Shown here: one piece after another, positions 56,158-64,000 of the stretch
How positions within the stretch are numbered: the stretch's first letter is position 1
How the letters are laid out: each line of letters begins with the position of its first letter
From: Paracoccaceae bacterium
GTDB lineage: Bacteria; Pseudomonadota; Alphaproteobacteria; Rhodobacterales; Rhodobacteraceae
Direction: 5' to 3'
Assembly (NCBI GenBank): GCA_030148005.1
Contig: JASBUI010000019.1
Location: 124,001-188,000, forward strand
Length of the DNA stretch: 64,000 nucleotides
Translations under genes and position numbers: made by a program
Notes under the pieces: model-generated
Told to the model about the DNA's origin: nothing
What the model saw: only the letters and a program-made list of their open reading frames with translations
Databases searched by the model: none

Positions 56158-56659
56158 GAGAGCCTCCCTCCAGCACGTCTTTCAGTTCGGCCAGAATTGC
56201 GTCGACCTCGATCACATCCGTCTCGCGCGTGGCGCGCAAGGCTTCCAGTTCTTCCAGCATCGACTTGTTGATCAGATGCGGCTGGCCGACACCGCTGGCA
56301 TTGGCCGCGCGCAGGGCTGCGTTATTCTCGCGAAGCTTTGCGTTCGTTGCTTTCAGCTTTGCCAGCCCGTTTTCAGCCGCCGCAACCTGCGCACGCAGGG
56401 ACGCGATAAGCTCTTCCTGACCGCCGCCGGCGCTTTCGTGCTTTTCCTTCAGAACGCGCAGCCGCTCGGTCAGTTGGGCGTTCACGACACGCTCATCCTC
56501 AAGCTCGGCCAAAAGCGCTTCGTTGTTGGCCGACGGCGCAGCTTCGGCGCCGCCCTCGCCCGCAGCCGAGGACTTTGAAGCCTTCAGAGCTTCAACGCCC
56601 TGCCCGATCCGTTCCAGCGCCGCCGTAATTCGGCGTTCCAGATCGACAATATCGCTCAT
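56150..56659 (-). CDS. Coiled-coil partner of ZapA (ZauP-like)
   Basis: A 169-residue protein that is nearly all helical. It begins MSDIVDLERRITAALERIGQ and contains a long heptad-like stretch (about 60-130) rich in Leu, Ala, Glu and Lys (LAELEDERVVNAQLTERLRV). The C-terminal segment DVIEVDAILAELKDVLEGG is distinct. In Caulobacter, ZapA is encoded with the coiled-coil protein ZauP, which focuses the Z-ring; operon order and protein type match here. ATG 56659 is preferred over the track start 16 codons earlier. Confidence 0.78.
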   Translation of the reverse strand: MSDIVDLERRITAALERIGQGVEALKASKSSAAGEGGAEAAPSANNEALLAELEDERVVNAQLTERLRVLKEKHESAGGGQEELIASLRAQVAAAENGLAKLKATNAKLRENNAALRAANASGVGQPHLINKSMLEELEALRATRETDVIEVDAILAELKDVLEGGSHA

Positions 56660-56868
56660 CTGACAACTTCCCCTTGCTGCTCTGCCCGGCGCTGACGCGA
56701 AATCCATCCGCGAATCGCCAGACGCTTGCTGTTTTTACAAGTCTAACCAAAGCTCCGAAAGATTTCGCCCCCTTTACGATCAATCACTTGCCCTGCCTCC
56801 TTGATCTTACACCCCGGACTGGTATCAACCCGGCAAACTGACGCCCATGGTGCAAAAGGACTGATAAT

Positions 56869-58887
56869 TTGGACATCGACACACTTCGGACGACCCATCC
56901 CGATCACTGGCGCAAGGCCGCTGCGATCCGGACCCTGACACTTGACGCGGTTGCAGCCGCAAATTCGGGGCATTCGGGTGCGCCCATGGGCATCGCCGAT
57001 GTAGCGACAGTCCTTTTTGAAAAGCACCTGCGCTTTGATCCGACCGCCCCCAACTGGCCCGACCGCGACCGGTTCATCCTGTCGGCGGGTCACGGATCAA
57101 TGCTGATCTATTCGCTTTTGCACCTGACCGGCTATAGCGACATGACGCTGGATCAGATCAAGAACTTCCGCCAGTGGGGCGCGATCACCGCAGGCCACCC
57201 AGAATATGGCCATGCAACCGGCGTCGAGACGACAACCGGCCCCTTGGGTCAGGGCATCGCCAATTCGGTCGGCTTTGCCATCGCCGAAGAGCATCTGCGC
57301 GCCCAGTGGGGCAAGAAGATCGTTGATCACCATACCTATGTCATCGCAGGCGACGGGTGCCTGATGGAAGGGATCAGCCAAGAGGCGATCGGCCTTGCGG
57401 GCAAGCAAAAGCTTGGCCGTCTGATCGTTCTTTGGGACAACAACAACATCACCATCGACGGCACCGTCGATATGTCCGACATCACGGACCAAAAGGCGCG
57501 TTTTGCCGCCTCTGGCTGGTCGGTCTTTGAATGCGACGGCCATGATCCCACCGACATCGACCGTGCGATCACGGCAGCAAAGGCCACCGACACGCCGTCG
57601 ATGATTGCCTGCAAGACGCATATCGCGCTTGGCTCATCGGCGCAGGATACCTCAAAAGGGCATGGCGCGCTGACGGATGCGAAACTGATCGCAGACACCA
57701 AGGCCGCCTATGGCTGGGACTACGAAGCCTTTGAAATTCCAAAGGATGTTCGGGATGCATGGGCCGCGATCGGCGCACGCGGGCAAGAGGCGCGCCGCGA
57801 CTGGGAAGCCCGGCTGGCCGATCTTTCCGCCAACAAACAGGCCGAGTTTGCGCGCATCTTTGCCGGCGAGCTTCCCAAAAAGCTGACCGCCACGATCAAG
57901 GCGCTAAAACGCCAGCTGGCCGAGGTTCAGCCCAAGGTCGCCACGCGCAAAGCCTCGGAAATGGCGCTTGAGGTGATCAACCCGATCATGGCCGAAACGC
58001 TGGGCGGGTCGGCCGATCTGACCGGCTCGAACAACACCAAAACCGCCGATCTGGGCGTTTTTGGCCCCGAGAACCGCAAGGGCCGCTTCATCCACTACGG
58101 CATCCGTGAACACGGGATGGCCGCGGCGCTGAACGGCATGGCCCTGCACGGCGGGATCAAGCCCTATTCCGGCACCTTCATGTGCTTTACCGACTATGCC
58201 CGCGCCTCGATGCGCCTCTCGGCTTTGATGAAGATCGCGCCGGTCTACGTGATGACCCACGATAGCATCGGTCTGGGCGAGGATGGCCCCACGCACCAGC
58301 CGGTCGAACATCTGGCAATGCTTCGGGCTACGCCGAACATGATGGTCATGCGCCCGGCGGATGCCACCGAAACGGCAGAGGCATGGGAAGTGGCCCTTGG
58401 CCAGACCAAGACGCCATCGGTGCTTGCCCTGTCGCGCCAGAACCTTGCCGCGGTGCGGACCGAGTTCAAGACAAAGAACCTTGTGGCTCAGGGCGCCTAT
58501 GTTCTGGCCGATGCCACGGCCAAGCGTCAGGCGATCCTGATGGCCACAGGCTCCGAGGTTGAAATTGCCATGGCTGCCCGCGATCTGCTTGAAGCCGAAG
58601 GGATCGGAACGCGCGTCGTTTCAATGCCCTGCTGGGAGCTTTTCGAGGCGCAAGACGACAGCTATCGCAAGCGCGTTCTGCCGGGTGGCCCGGTGCGCGT
58701 TGCGGTCGAGGCCGGCGTGCGCCTTGGCTGGGACAAGTGGCTGCTTGGTGAGCGTGGCCGCGAGGCCAAGGCAGGCTTTGTCGGTATGACCGATTTCGGT
58801 GCATCGGCGCCTGCCGAGGTTCTGTACGAAAAGTTCGGCATCACGGCAGAGGCCGTTGCGCAAAAAGTGCGCGACCTTCTGGGCTGA
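56869..58887 (+). CDS. tkt: Transketolase
   Basis: A 672-residue ThDP enzyme exchanging two-carbon units in the pentose phosphate and Calvin pathways. Signatures: [20 protein letters not shown] at the N-terminus, [20 protein letters not shown] with NNN for Mg/Th[22 protein letters not shown] in the middle domain, and a complete C-terminal domain. The start is TTG 56869 with AAAAGGA about 9 bases before; the only nearby upstream ATG is out of frame. It is divergent from the zapA pair and followed by a strong terminator. Confidence 0.96.
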   Translation: MDIDTLRTTHPDHWRKAAAIRTLTLDAVAAANSGHSGAPMGIADVATVLFEKHLRFDPTAPNWPDRDRFILSAGHGSMLIYSLLHLTGYSDMTLDQIKNFRQWGAITAGHPEYGHATGVETTTGPLGQGIANSVGFAIAEEHLRAQWGKKIVDHHTYVIAGDGCLMEGISQEAIGLAGKQKLGRLIVLWDNNNITIDGTVDMSDITDQKARFAASGWSVFECDGHDPTDIDRAITAAKATDTPSMIACKTHIALGSSAQDTSKGHGALTDAKLIADTKAAYGWDYEAFEIPKDVRDAWAAIGARGQEARRDWEARLADLSANKQAEFARIFAGELPKKLTATIKALKRQLAEVQPKVATRKASEMALEVINPIMAETLGGSADLTGSNNTKTADLGVFGPENRKGRFIHYGIREHGMAAALNGMALHGGIKPYSGTFMCFTDYARASMRLSALMKIAPVYVMTHDSIGLGEDGPTHQPVEHLAMLRATPNMMVMRPADATETAEAWEVALGQTKTPSVLALSRQNLAAVRTEFKTKNLVAQGAYVLADATAKRQAILMATGSEVEIAMAARDLLEAEGIGTRVVSMPCWELFEAQDDSYRKRVLPGGPVRVAVEAGVRLGWDKWLLGERGREAKAGFVGMTDFGASAPAEVLYEKFGITAEAVAQKVRDLLG

Positions 58888-58906
58888 TATCGCAACCCGA
58901 AAATAG

Positions 58907-58945
58907 AAAAGGGCGCGGCAGGTTCATCCCCGCCGCGCCCTTTTT
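58907..58945. terminator. Bidirectional terminator between tkt and DUF808 gene
   Basis: AAAAGGGCGCGGC/GCCGCGCCCTTTT is a perfect 13-bp stem with A- and T-runs on the two sides, between converging genes. It should end both transcripts. Confidence 0.9.
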
Positions 58946-58978
58946 CATATCTTATTCAATTGCTTGCCGCGTTTTCCT

Positions 58979-59929
58979 TTAGCGGAACTTCTTCCAGACC
59001 GGAACGATGACCTTATTGGCAAGCGGCACCAAAAGCGCGCCCAGGAACAGGCCAAAAACGCCGTCCAAGGCCGCCTTGGTGCTCCACTCTACGGCGCCTG
59101 TCGCGGATGGGACCGCATGGCCCAACGCAGCGGCGGCCGCTTCGATCATGTGGCCCGGCTCGTTCATCCCAAGCACTTCCATGCCGTGGATAACGATCGA
59201 TCCGCCAACCCAAAGCATTGCCGCCGTTCCGACGGCCGTCAGGGCGGTCAGAAAGCCGGGCATGCCGCGCACGATGGCGCGCCCTGTGACCCGGGTTGCG
59301 CGAAAGCGGCCGCTTTTGGCCATCAAAAGCCCCACGTCATCGGCCTTTACGATCAGGGCCACGCCGCCATAGACAACCGCCGTGATCCCGATCGCCACGA
59401 CCGCAAGCGTCGCCGCCTCCATCGCAAAGGAACTTTCGGGGATGGCGGCAAGCGCGATGGTCATGATCTCGGCCGAAAGGATAAAGTCGGTCTTGATCGC
59501 GCCGCGTATCTTTTCCTCTTCCAGATGGGCCGGATCGCCGCCCTTGTCCTCTGCGCCGGGGCCGTGACTTTTGCCCGGCCAAAAGACGTGCAGAACCTTT
59601 TCGGCCCCCTCAAAGCAAAGATAGGCCCCGCCCAGCATCAAAAGCGGCGTGATTGCCCAAGGCGCAAAGGCCGACAGGGCAAGACCTGCGGGCAGAAGGA
59701 CCAAAAGCTTGTTGCGGATCGAGCCAAGCGCGATGCGCCCCACGATGGGCAGTTCGCGCTTGGCCTCAAAGCCATGGACGTATTTCGGCGTCACAGCGGC
59801 ATCATCAATGACCGCGCCCGCGGCCTTGGCGCCGGCCTTGGCCGCCTGCCCGATCACATCGTCGACCGACGCCGCCGCCACCTTGGCAATGGCAGCAACA
59901 TCATCCAACAGGGCCAACAAACCGCTCAT
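58979..59929 (-). CDS. DUF808 (YedI-like) inner membrane protein
   Basis: A 316-residue membrane protein starting MSGLLALLDDVAAIAKVAAA, the signature of the DUF808 family, with VTPKYVHGFEAKRELPIVGR and about six later helices. Function is unknown; transport or stress roles have been guessed for relatives. It is converging with tkt and divergent from gap. Confidence 0.9.
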   Translation of the reverse strand: MSGLLALLDDVAAIAKVAAASVDDVIGQAAKAGAKAAGAVIDDAAVTPKYVHGFEAKRELPIVGRIALGSIRNKLLVLLPAGLALSAFAPWAITPLLMLGGAYLCFEGAEKVLHVFWPGKSHGPGAEDKGGDPAHLEEEKIRGAIKTDFILSAEIMTIALAAIPESSFAMEAATLAVVAIGITAVVYGGVALIVKADDVGLLMAKSGRFRATRVTGRAIVRGMPGFLTALTAVGTAAMLWVGGSIVIHGMEVLGMNEPGHMIEAAAAALGHAVPSATGAVEWSTKAALDGVFGLFLGALLVPLANKVIVPVWKKFR

Positions 59930-60009
59930 TTCACACCCACCTCATTCAAATCAACAAAAGCGCCCGACAAGGCGTCGATCATGCCTATCGATGACTGTTG
60001 GCGCAAACA

Positions 60010-60051
60010 GTTAGCGCTACCCTCGAAAAACTCTCGCAGGTTAACGCTAAC
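60010..60051. promoter_or_regulatory. Pair of operator-like repeats upstream of first gap gene
   Basis: GTTAGCGCTAC (60010-60020) and GTTAACGCTAAC (60040-60051) are centred 30 bases apart, about three helical turns. The second is the exact reverse complement of a site upstream of the second gap gene. The TTA(A/G)CG(C/T)TAA pattern is of the type bound by LacI-family regulators of central carbon metabolism in Rhodobacterales and rhizobia (CceR/PckR-like). The binder is inferred. Confidence 0.6.
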
Positions 60052-60139
60052 ACGCTGTCAGAAAACGATTTTACCCTTTCTGATAGCATGCAAACACCTT
60101 AGACCGGGCGGCACATATTGACGCGGTAGGGATGAAAAA

Positions 60140-61144
60140 ATGACGGTAACTGTCGGGATCAACGGGTTTGGACGCATCGGGCGGGCGACGCTTGCACATA
60201 TCGCTGAGAGCGCGCGCAACGATGTCTCTGTGGTCAAGATCAACGCAACAGGCCCGATTGAAACCAACGCCCATCTTCTGCGTTATGACAGTGTTCATGG
60301 TCGCTTTGGCTCTGAGGTGCGGATCAAGGATGACACGATGGATCTGGGCAGCGGCCCGATCAAAGTCTTCTCCACCTACGACCCGGCAGAGCTTGACTGG
60401 GACGGCGTCGATGTCGTGCTGGAGTGCACAGGCCAATTCAACGACGGGCATAAATCTTCGGTGCATCTTGAGCGCGGCGCGGGCAAGGTCCTGATCTCGG
60501 CCCCGGCCAAGAACGTTGATCGCACCGTCGTCTATGGCGTCAACCACCGCGATATGCTTGCCGGCGAAAGGATGATTTCGAACGGGTCCTGCACCACCAA
60601 CTGCCTGGCGCCGCTTGCCAAGGTATTGGATGAGGCGATCGGGATCGAGCGCGGGATCATGACCACGATCCACAGCTATACCGGCGATCAGCCGACGCTG
60701 GATCGGCGCCACAACGACCTTTACCGCGCGCGCGCCGCCGCGATGGGGATGATCCCCACATCCACGGGCGCCGCCAAGGCGCTGGGAGAGGTCCTGCCGC
60801 AGTTGTCGGGCAAGCTTGACGGCACCGCGATGCGCGTCCCCACCCCGAATGTCAGCGCAGTTGACCTGACCTTTGAAGCGCGGCGCGATGTGACCGTTGA
60901 AGAGGTCAACGCAGCCGTGGCCGATGCCGCGGCGGGCCATATGGGCGCGGTGCTGGCCTATGATCCCGAACCCAAGGTTTCGATCGATTTCAACCACACC
61001 CCGCATTCGTCGATATTTGCCCCCGATCAGACGAAAGTCGTGGGTGGCCGGACGGTCCGCGTTCTGGCATGGTACGACAACGAATGGGGCTTTTCCTGCC
61101 GGATGGCAGATGTTGCAGCAGCGATGGGAAGGCTCCGCCACTAA
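60140..61144 (+). CDS. Glyceraldehyde-3-phosphate dehydrogenase, GapB-like (NADP-type signature)
   Basis: A 334-residue phosphorylating GAPDH. The nucleophile is Cys151 in [16 protein letters not shown]; the catalytic His lies in [20 protein letters not shown]. At the end of beta-strand 2 the residue that selects NAD is Ala36 (INATGPI) instead of Asp, and the C-terminus reads [11 protein letters not shown]. Both features parallel Bacillus GapB, the NADP-preferring gluconeogenic form. Two operator-like repeats lie upstream. A 47-residue membrane protein gene and a second gap follow. Confidence 0.93.
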   Translation: MTVTVGINGFGRIGRATLAHIAESARNDVSVVKINATGPIETNAHLLRYDSVHGRFGSEVRIKDDTMDLGSGPIKVFSTYDPAELDWDGVDVVLECTGQFNDGHKSSVHLERGAGKVLISAPAKNVDRTVVYGVNHRDMLAGERMISNGSCTTNCLAPLAKVLDEAIGIERGIMTTIHSYTGDQPTLDRRHNDLYRARAAAMGMIPTSTGAAKALGEVLPQLSGKLDGTAMRVPTPNVSAVDLTFEARRDVTVEEVNAAVADAAAGHMGAVLAYDPEPKVSIDFNHTPHSSIFAPDQTKVVGGRTVRVLAWYDNEWGFSCRMADVAAAMGRLRH

Positions 61145-61164
61145 TTACACGGACGGATACTTTC

Positions 61165-61308
61165 TTGACCAACCGGCTTGCCATCATTCTGGGTTTTCTG
61201 GTTGTCGCCCTCTTTGTTACCGACTGGGCCTTTTTTGACGGGACCCTGCCGGTCTTTCTGGGCGCGAAAATTGCAGACCTCATCGAATATATCGCCTTCT
61301 GGCGATAG
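61165..61308 (+). CDS. 47-residue membrane peptide between gap genes
   Basis: An open frame starting at TTG 61165, encoding 47 residues with one strong membrane helix (LAIILGFLVVALFVTDWAFF) and a hydrophobic C-terminal part (LGAKIADLIEYIAFWR). GGACGGA lies 8-10 bases upstream. It begins 20 bases after the first gap stop. The hydrophobic composition and position suggest a real small protein, possibly glyceraldehyde-phosphate dehydrogenase-linked in transcription only. The track carries it as part of a longer frame. Confidence 0.6.
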   Translation: MTNRLAIILGFLVVALFVTDWAFFDGTLPVFLGAKIADLIEYIAFWR

Positions 61309-61330
61309 GGTACTTGACGCGCACCTCAAA

Positions 61331-61359
61331 TTGACTTTGTTAGCGTTAACATGGATTAA
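61331..61359 (+). promoter_or_regulatory. Promoter and operator of second gap gene
   Basis: TTGACT (61331-61336) and GATTAA (61354-61359) are spaced 17 bases apart. The spacer contains GTTAGCGTTAAC (61339-61350), reverse complement of the site at 60040-60051. A regulator bound there would cover the promoter, so repression is the simplest reading. Confidence 0.6.
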
Positions 61360-61409
61360 AATTTTTCTAAAAGCCGCCCCACCGAGGGGTGGCGAAACGG
61401 AGGCACGAG

Positions 61410-62414
61410 ATGACATTGAAAGTTGCAATCAACGGCTTTGGACGCATTGGACGCAACGTGTTGCGCGCGATCATCGAAAGCGGGCGCACGGATATCGAAG
61501 TTGTGGCGATCAACGATCTGGGCCCGGTCGAGACAAACGCGCATCTTTTGCGTTTTGACAGCGTGCATGGGCGCTTTCCGGCGACCGTGACCACGACGGC
61601 GACCACGATGGACGCAGGGCGCGGCCCGATGGAAGTGACCGCGATCCGCAACCCGGCCGAGCTTCTTTGGGGGCATGTGGACATCGTTCTTGAATGCACC
61701 GGCATCTTTACATCCAAGGAAAAATGTCAGGCCCATCTTGAAAACGGGTCATCGCGGGTCCTGATCTCGGCCCCGGGCGCCGGGGCGGACAAGACCATCG
61801 TCTACGGGGTGAACCACGACACGCTGGGCGCCGATGACATTGTCGTCTCGAACGCTTCCTGCACCACAAACTGCCTGGCGCCCGTTGCCAAGGTTCTGAA
61901 TGACACCATCGGGATAAAGCGCGGCCTGATGACCACGGTGCACAGCTATACCGGGGATCAGCCGACCCTGGATACGATGCACAAGGACCTCTACCGCGCC
62001 CGCGCCGCCGCGATGAGCATGATCCCGACCTCAACCGGCGCGGCCAAGGCCGTGGGACTTGTCCTGCCTGAGCTCGACGGCAAGCTGGACGGCGTTTCGA
62101 TCCGCGTGCCCACGCCCAACGTCTCTGTCGTGGATCTGACCTTTGAGGCCGGGCGCGATACAAGCGCCGAAGAGATCAACGAAGCGATGTCAGCGGCCGC
62201 CGCCTCTGGCCCGCTGAAGGGCATTCTGGCGGTCACCGATGACAAGCTGGTGTCGATGGATTTCAACCACGATCCGCATTCGTCGATCTTTGCCACCGAC
62301 CAGACAAAGGTCCTGCAAGGCAGCCTGTGCCGCGTGCTAAGCTGGTATGACAACGAATGGGGCTTTTCCAACCGCATGGCCGATACGGCCGTCGCGATGG
62401 GTAAATTCCTTTAA
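61410..62414 (+). CDS. gap: Glyceraldehyde-3-phosphate dehydrogenase, GapA-like (NAD-type signature)
   Basis: A 334-residue GAPDH closely related to the one upstream. It keeps the NAD-selecting Asp36 ([17 protein letters not shown]) and the usual [13 protein letters not shown]-terminus; the nucleophile is in [18 protein letters not shown]. This fits a glycolytic, NAD-dependent enzyme. ATG 61410 follows GGAGGCACGAG; the track starts 7 codons earlier. It has its own promoter with an operator-like site in the spacer. Confidence 0.96.
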   Translation: MTLKVAINGFGRIGRNVLRAIIESGRTDIEVVAINDLGPVETNAHLLRFDSVHGRFPATVTTTATTMDAGRGPMEVTAIRNPAELLWGHVDIVLECTGIFTSKEKCQAHLENGSSRVLISAPGAGADKTIVYGVNHDTLGADDIVVSNASCTTNCLAPVAKVLNDTIGIKRGLMTTVHSYTGDQPTLDTMHKDLYRARAAAMSMIPTSTGAAKAVGLVLPELDGKLDGVSIRVPTPNVSVVDLTFEAGRDTSAEEINEAMSAAAASGPLKGILAVTDDKLVSMDFNHDPHSSIFATDQTKVLQGSLCRVLSWYDNEWGFSNRMADTAVAMGKFL

Positions 62415-62425
62415 GACACAGCGGC

Positions 62426-62956
62426 CTAGCGGGCAGCGGCGTCGCCCTGCCCGCCCGGCGCTTTTTCGGAAAAGCGATCGTACAAGGCCCGCGCCACGGC
62501 GGGGGTCACGAATTTGCTGATGTCACCGCCCAGACGTGCGATTTCCTTGACCAGCTTTGACGCAATGGCCTGATGCTGGGCTTCGGCCATCAGAAAGACG
62601 GTTTCGACCGAATTATCCAGAACACGGTTCATGCCAACCATCTGGTATTCATACTCAAAATCCGCGACCGCACGCAGCCCGCGCAGGATAACCCCGGCGC
62701 CCACATCGCGGGCGCAGTCGATCAGCAGATTCTCAAAGGGATGAACGACAATCTCCATGCCGGTGGCCTTTGAAACGGCGCTGCATTCTTCCTCGATCAT
62801 GCGCACCCGTTCATCGAGCGAGAACAAGGGCCCCTTGTCGCGGTTGATCGCAACACCGATCACCAGCTTGTCCACCAGAGCAGCGGCGCGGCGCATGATG
62901 TCGATATGGCCCAATGTGATCGGGTCGAAAGTTCCCGGGTATAGTCCGACGCGCAT
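62426..62956 (-). CDS. coaD: Phosphopantetheine adenylyltransferase
   Basis: A 176-residue nucleotidyltransferase of coenzyme A synthesis. It begins MRVGLYPGTFDPITLGHIDI with the TxGH-type ATP-binding motif; LRGLRAVADFEYEYQMVGMN and EAQHQAIASKLVKEIARLGG are further family segments. Length is slightly above the usual 160 residues because of a short C-terminal tail. It converges on the second gap gene with 11 bases between stops. Confidence 0.96.
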   Translation of the reverse strand: MRVGLYPGTFDPITLGHIDIMRRAAALVDKLVIGVAINRDKGPLFSLDERVRMIEEECSAVSKATGMEIVVHPFENLLIDCARDVGAGVILRGLRAVADFEYEYQMVGMNRVLDNSVETVFLMAEAQHQAIASKLVKEIARLGGDISKFVTPAVARALYDRFSEKAPGGQGDAAAR

Positions 62957-63014
62957 GTGCTGTCCCCTTCAGTTGGGGGGTAAGCAACACCATGACCCGC
63001 GCAGGATCAAGGGC

Positions 63015-63452
63015 TTAGTGCCCCATAATCATGCCTTCCAAAGCATCTTTTTCCATCGAAAGCTCCATCAGGCGCGCTTTGATGACATCGCCAAGGGTGA
63101 TCAGGCCAATCATCTTGCCATCGGATGCCACGACCGGCATGTGCCGGAACCTTCCTTCGGTCATGGTTGCCAGAATGTGATCGGCGGCCATATCGACGGT
63201 GCAGGTCACCGGGTTCTTGGTCATGACCTCATCGACCGTGTCGGACAGGCACGACGGCCCGCGCCGGCCCAGTTCGGTCACGATATCGCGCTCTGAAAGG
63301 ATGCCTTGGACGTTCTCGCCAGTGGACGAGATTACGACCGCACCAATCCGCTTGTCGGCGATCATGCGCGCGGCGTCGGATATTGATGAGCCCGGCGCAA
63401 GCGTGACGACTTTGTTGTCGGCCTTTGACATGAGGATCTGTTTAACAAGCAT
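63015..63452 (-). CDS. Tandem CBS-domain protein
   Basis: A 145-residue protein made of two CBS domains. The first spans about 8-65 (PGSSISDAARMIADKRIGAV, then GILSERDIVTELG), the second about 75-130 (VDMAADHILATMTEGRFRHM, then GLITLGDVIKARL). Such stand-alone Bateman modules bind adenine nucleotides and regulate partner proteins. The partner is unknown. It lies 58 bases upstream of coaD on the same strand. Confidence 0.93.
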   Translation of the reverse strand: MLVKQILMSKADNKVVTLAPGSSISDAARMIADKRIGAVVISSTGENVQGILSERDIVTELGRRGPSCLSDTVDEVMTKNPVTCTVDMAADHILATMTEGRFRHMPVVASDGKMIGLITLGDVIKARLMELSMEKDALEGMIMGH

Positions 63453-63514
63453 CGAAGCGGCCTCCGGCTAATAACCTATGATAGCCCCATGCTCGCCGTG
63501 GGTGCGGCATTCTG

Positions 63515-64000
63515 TCAAGTCTCGGCCTCCAGTCTTTCCACTTCGGCGCGAAGACCCTGTGCCAAAAGAGCCGCAAAACGGTTGAGCCGCTCAAGCCGCC
63601 GGTCGTCGGCGTGACGCACCAGATAGAAGGACCGTTTCAGGGAAATCTCATGCGTCAGCACCTTGCGCAGCCCCGGCGCGAAGGGCATGGCGAAATCGTG
63701 GACGATCCCCACCCCGGCCGACTGGCGCAGCCAGTTCAGCTGAACCGAGACAGAGTTCGAGGCAAGCCCGACCGCTTCAACCCCGATGCCGCCAAGATAA
63801 TCCAGCTCTCTGTCGTGGATCATGTCGGGGATGTAACCCACCACACGCCGCCCGTTCAGATCTTCTGCCGTGTCGATCGGACCGTGGGCCTCAAGATAGC
63901 GCTGCGAGGCGGCAAGGTGCAGCCGATAGTCGGTGATTTTCTGCGCCACCAGCCGCCCCGTAGGCGGAAGCGACACCGCGATAGCCATGTCGGCCTCGCG
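63515..64000 (-). CDS. LysR-family regulator, effector-binding domain (N-terminus beyond window)
   Basis: The frame is open to the right edge. The track starts it at an internal Met (63988), but the four preceding codons read Arg-Glu-Ala-Asp, completing the READMAIAV motif common in LysR effector domains. About 160 residues of the substrate-binding domain are visible (LVAQKITDYRLHLAASQRYL, then the DLNGRRVVGY and SVSVQLNWLRQSAGVGIV segments). The DNA-binding domain lies outside. Target genes are not in view. Confidence 0.88.
   Translation of the reverse strand, partial: READMAIAVSLPPTGRLVAQKITDYRLHLAASQRYLEAHGPIDTAEDLNGRRVVGYIPDMIHDRELDYLGGIGVEAVGLASNSVSVQLNWLRQSAGVGIVHDFAMPFAPGLRKVLTHEISLKRSFYLVRHADDRRLERLNRFAALLAQGLRAEVERLEAET

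Noticed and set aside
56660-56868. 6S RNA gene next to zapA
   Set aside because: 6S RNA often neighbours zapA in gammaproteobacteria, but I see no long rod-like complementary arms in this 209-base interval.

Overview
The window reads as chromosomal DNA of an alphaproteobacterium of the order Rhodobacterales, most likely the roseobacter group. This is inferred from the sequence alone. Pointers are a gene-transfer-agent (GTA) type lysis cassette, direct-repeat GAAC-N7-GAAC SOS boxes in front of lexA, a class II (B12) ribonucleotide reductase, a two-domain cold-shock protein, a ZapA/ZauP-type pair, a split cytochrome c maturation locus and a TakP-like TRAP transporter. The DNA is GC-rich and tightly packed. 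Many neighbouring genes overlap by ATGA or TGATG, and several start at TTG or GTG. I see no insertion sequence, integrase, CRISPR array or rRNA operon. One tRNA is present.

Layout. 1-5.9 kb: a TRAP transporter for small organic acids (large permease cut by the left edge, small permease, Tat-exported binding protein), divergent from a Cache-domain histidine kinase and a LuxR-type response regulator. 6-8.6 kb: ilvBN preceded by a leader peptide with Ile-Leu-Val-Val-Val and a terminator, a textbook attenuator. 8.6-14 kb: two divergent lipid-linked-sugar type glycosyltransferases, a small EF-hand protein, an ECF-like sigma factor, and a Rieske oxygenase coupled to a 72-residue protein. 14-18.5 kb: nrdJ with an NrdR-like box upstream, then tRNA-Pro. 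18.5-23.4 kb: cold-shock/DUF192 pair, pdxH, fabI, gpt, a DUF2127-like membrane protein and an aminotransferase. 23.5-33.3 kb: ppiD-like foldase, trpE, an inverted polysaccharide deacetylase, then trpG-trpD-trpC-moaC-moeA in coupled order and SOS-regulated lexA. 33.3-39 kb: comEC, gltX, gltA and a PaaG-like isomerase.

39-46 kb holds the most interesting block. The cytochrome c maturation genes ccmE and ccmF-ccmH are split by a chain of five small genes on the same strand: a GH108 endolysin, a three-TM GTA-type holin, a 60-residue BhlA/UviB-like membrane peptide, a 43-residue basic peptide and a four-TM protein. The first four junctions overlap or lie 4 bases apart. The cassette looks like a cell-lysis unit of the kind that releases GTA particles. 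argC, murI and a lysophospholipid-type acyltransferase lie upstream of ccmE.

47-64 kb: a fused indolepyruvate ferredoxin oxidoreductase divergent from a LysR regulator with a perfect palindrome between them, a candidate small RNA ending in a strong terminator, a secreted Ser/His-rich protein with a structured leader, purL, a BolA-CGFS glutaredoxin pair, zapA and its coiled-coil partner, transketolase, a DUF808 membrane protein, two different gap genes that share a GTTA(A/G)CG(C/T)TAAC operator-like motif, coaD, a CBS-domain protein and a LysR gene cut by the right edge.

Functionally, most of the window is core metabolism: branched-chain amino acid and tryptophan synthesis, purines, fatty acids, central carbon, cofactors and cytochrome c. 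The accessory interest lies in the lysis cassette and in several visible cis-regulatory RNA and DNA elements. All family assignments come from reading motifs and remembered family features; no database search was run.
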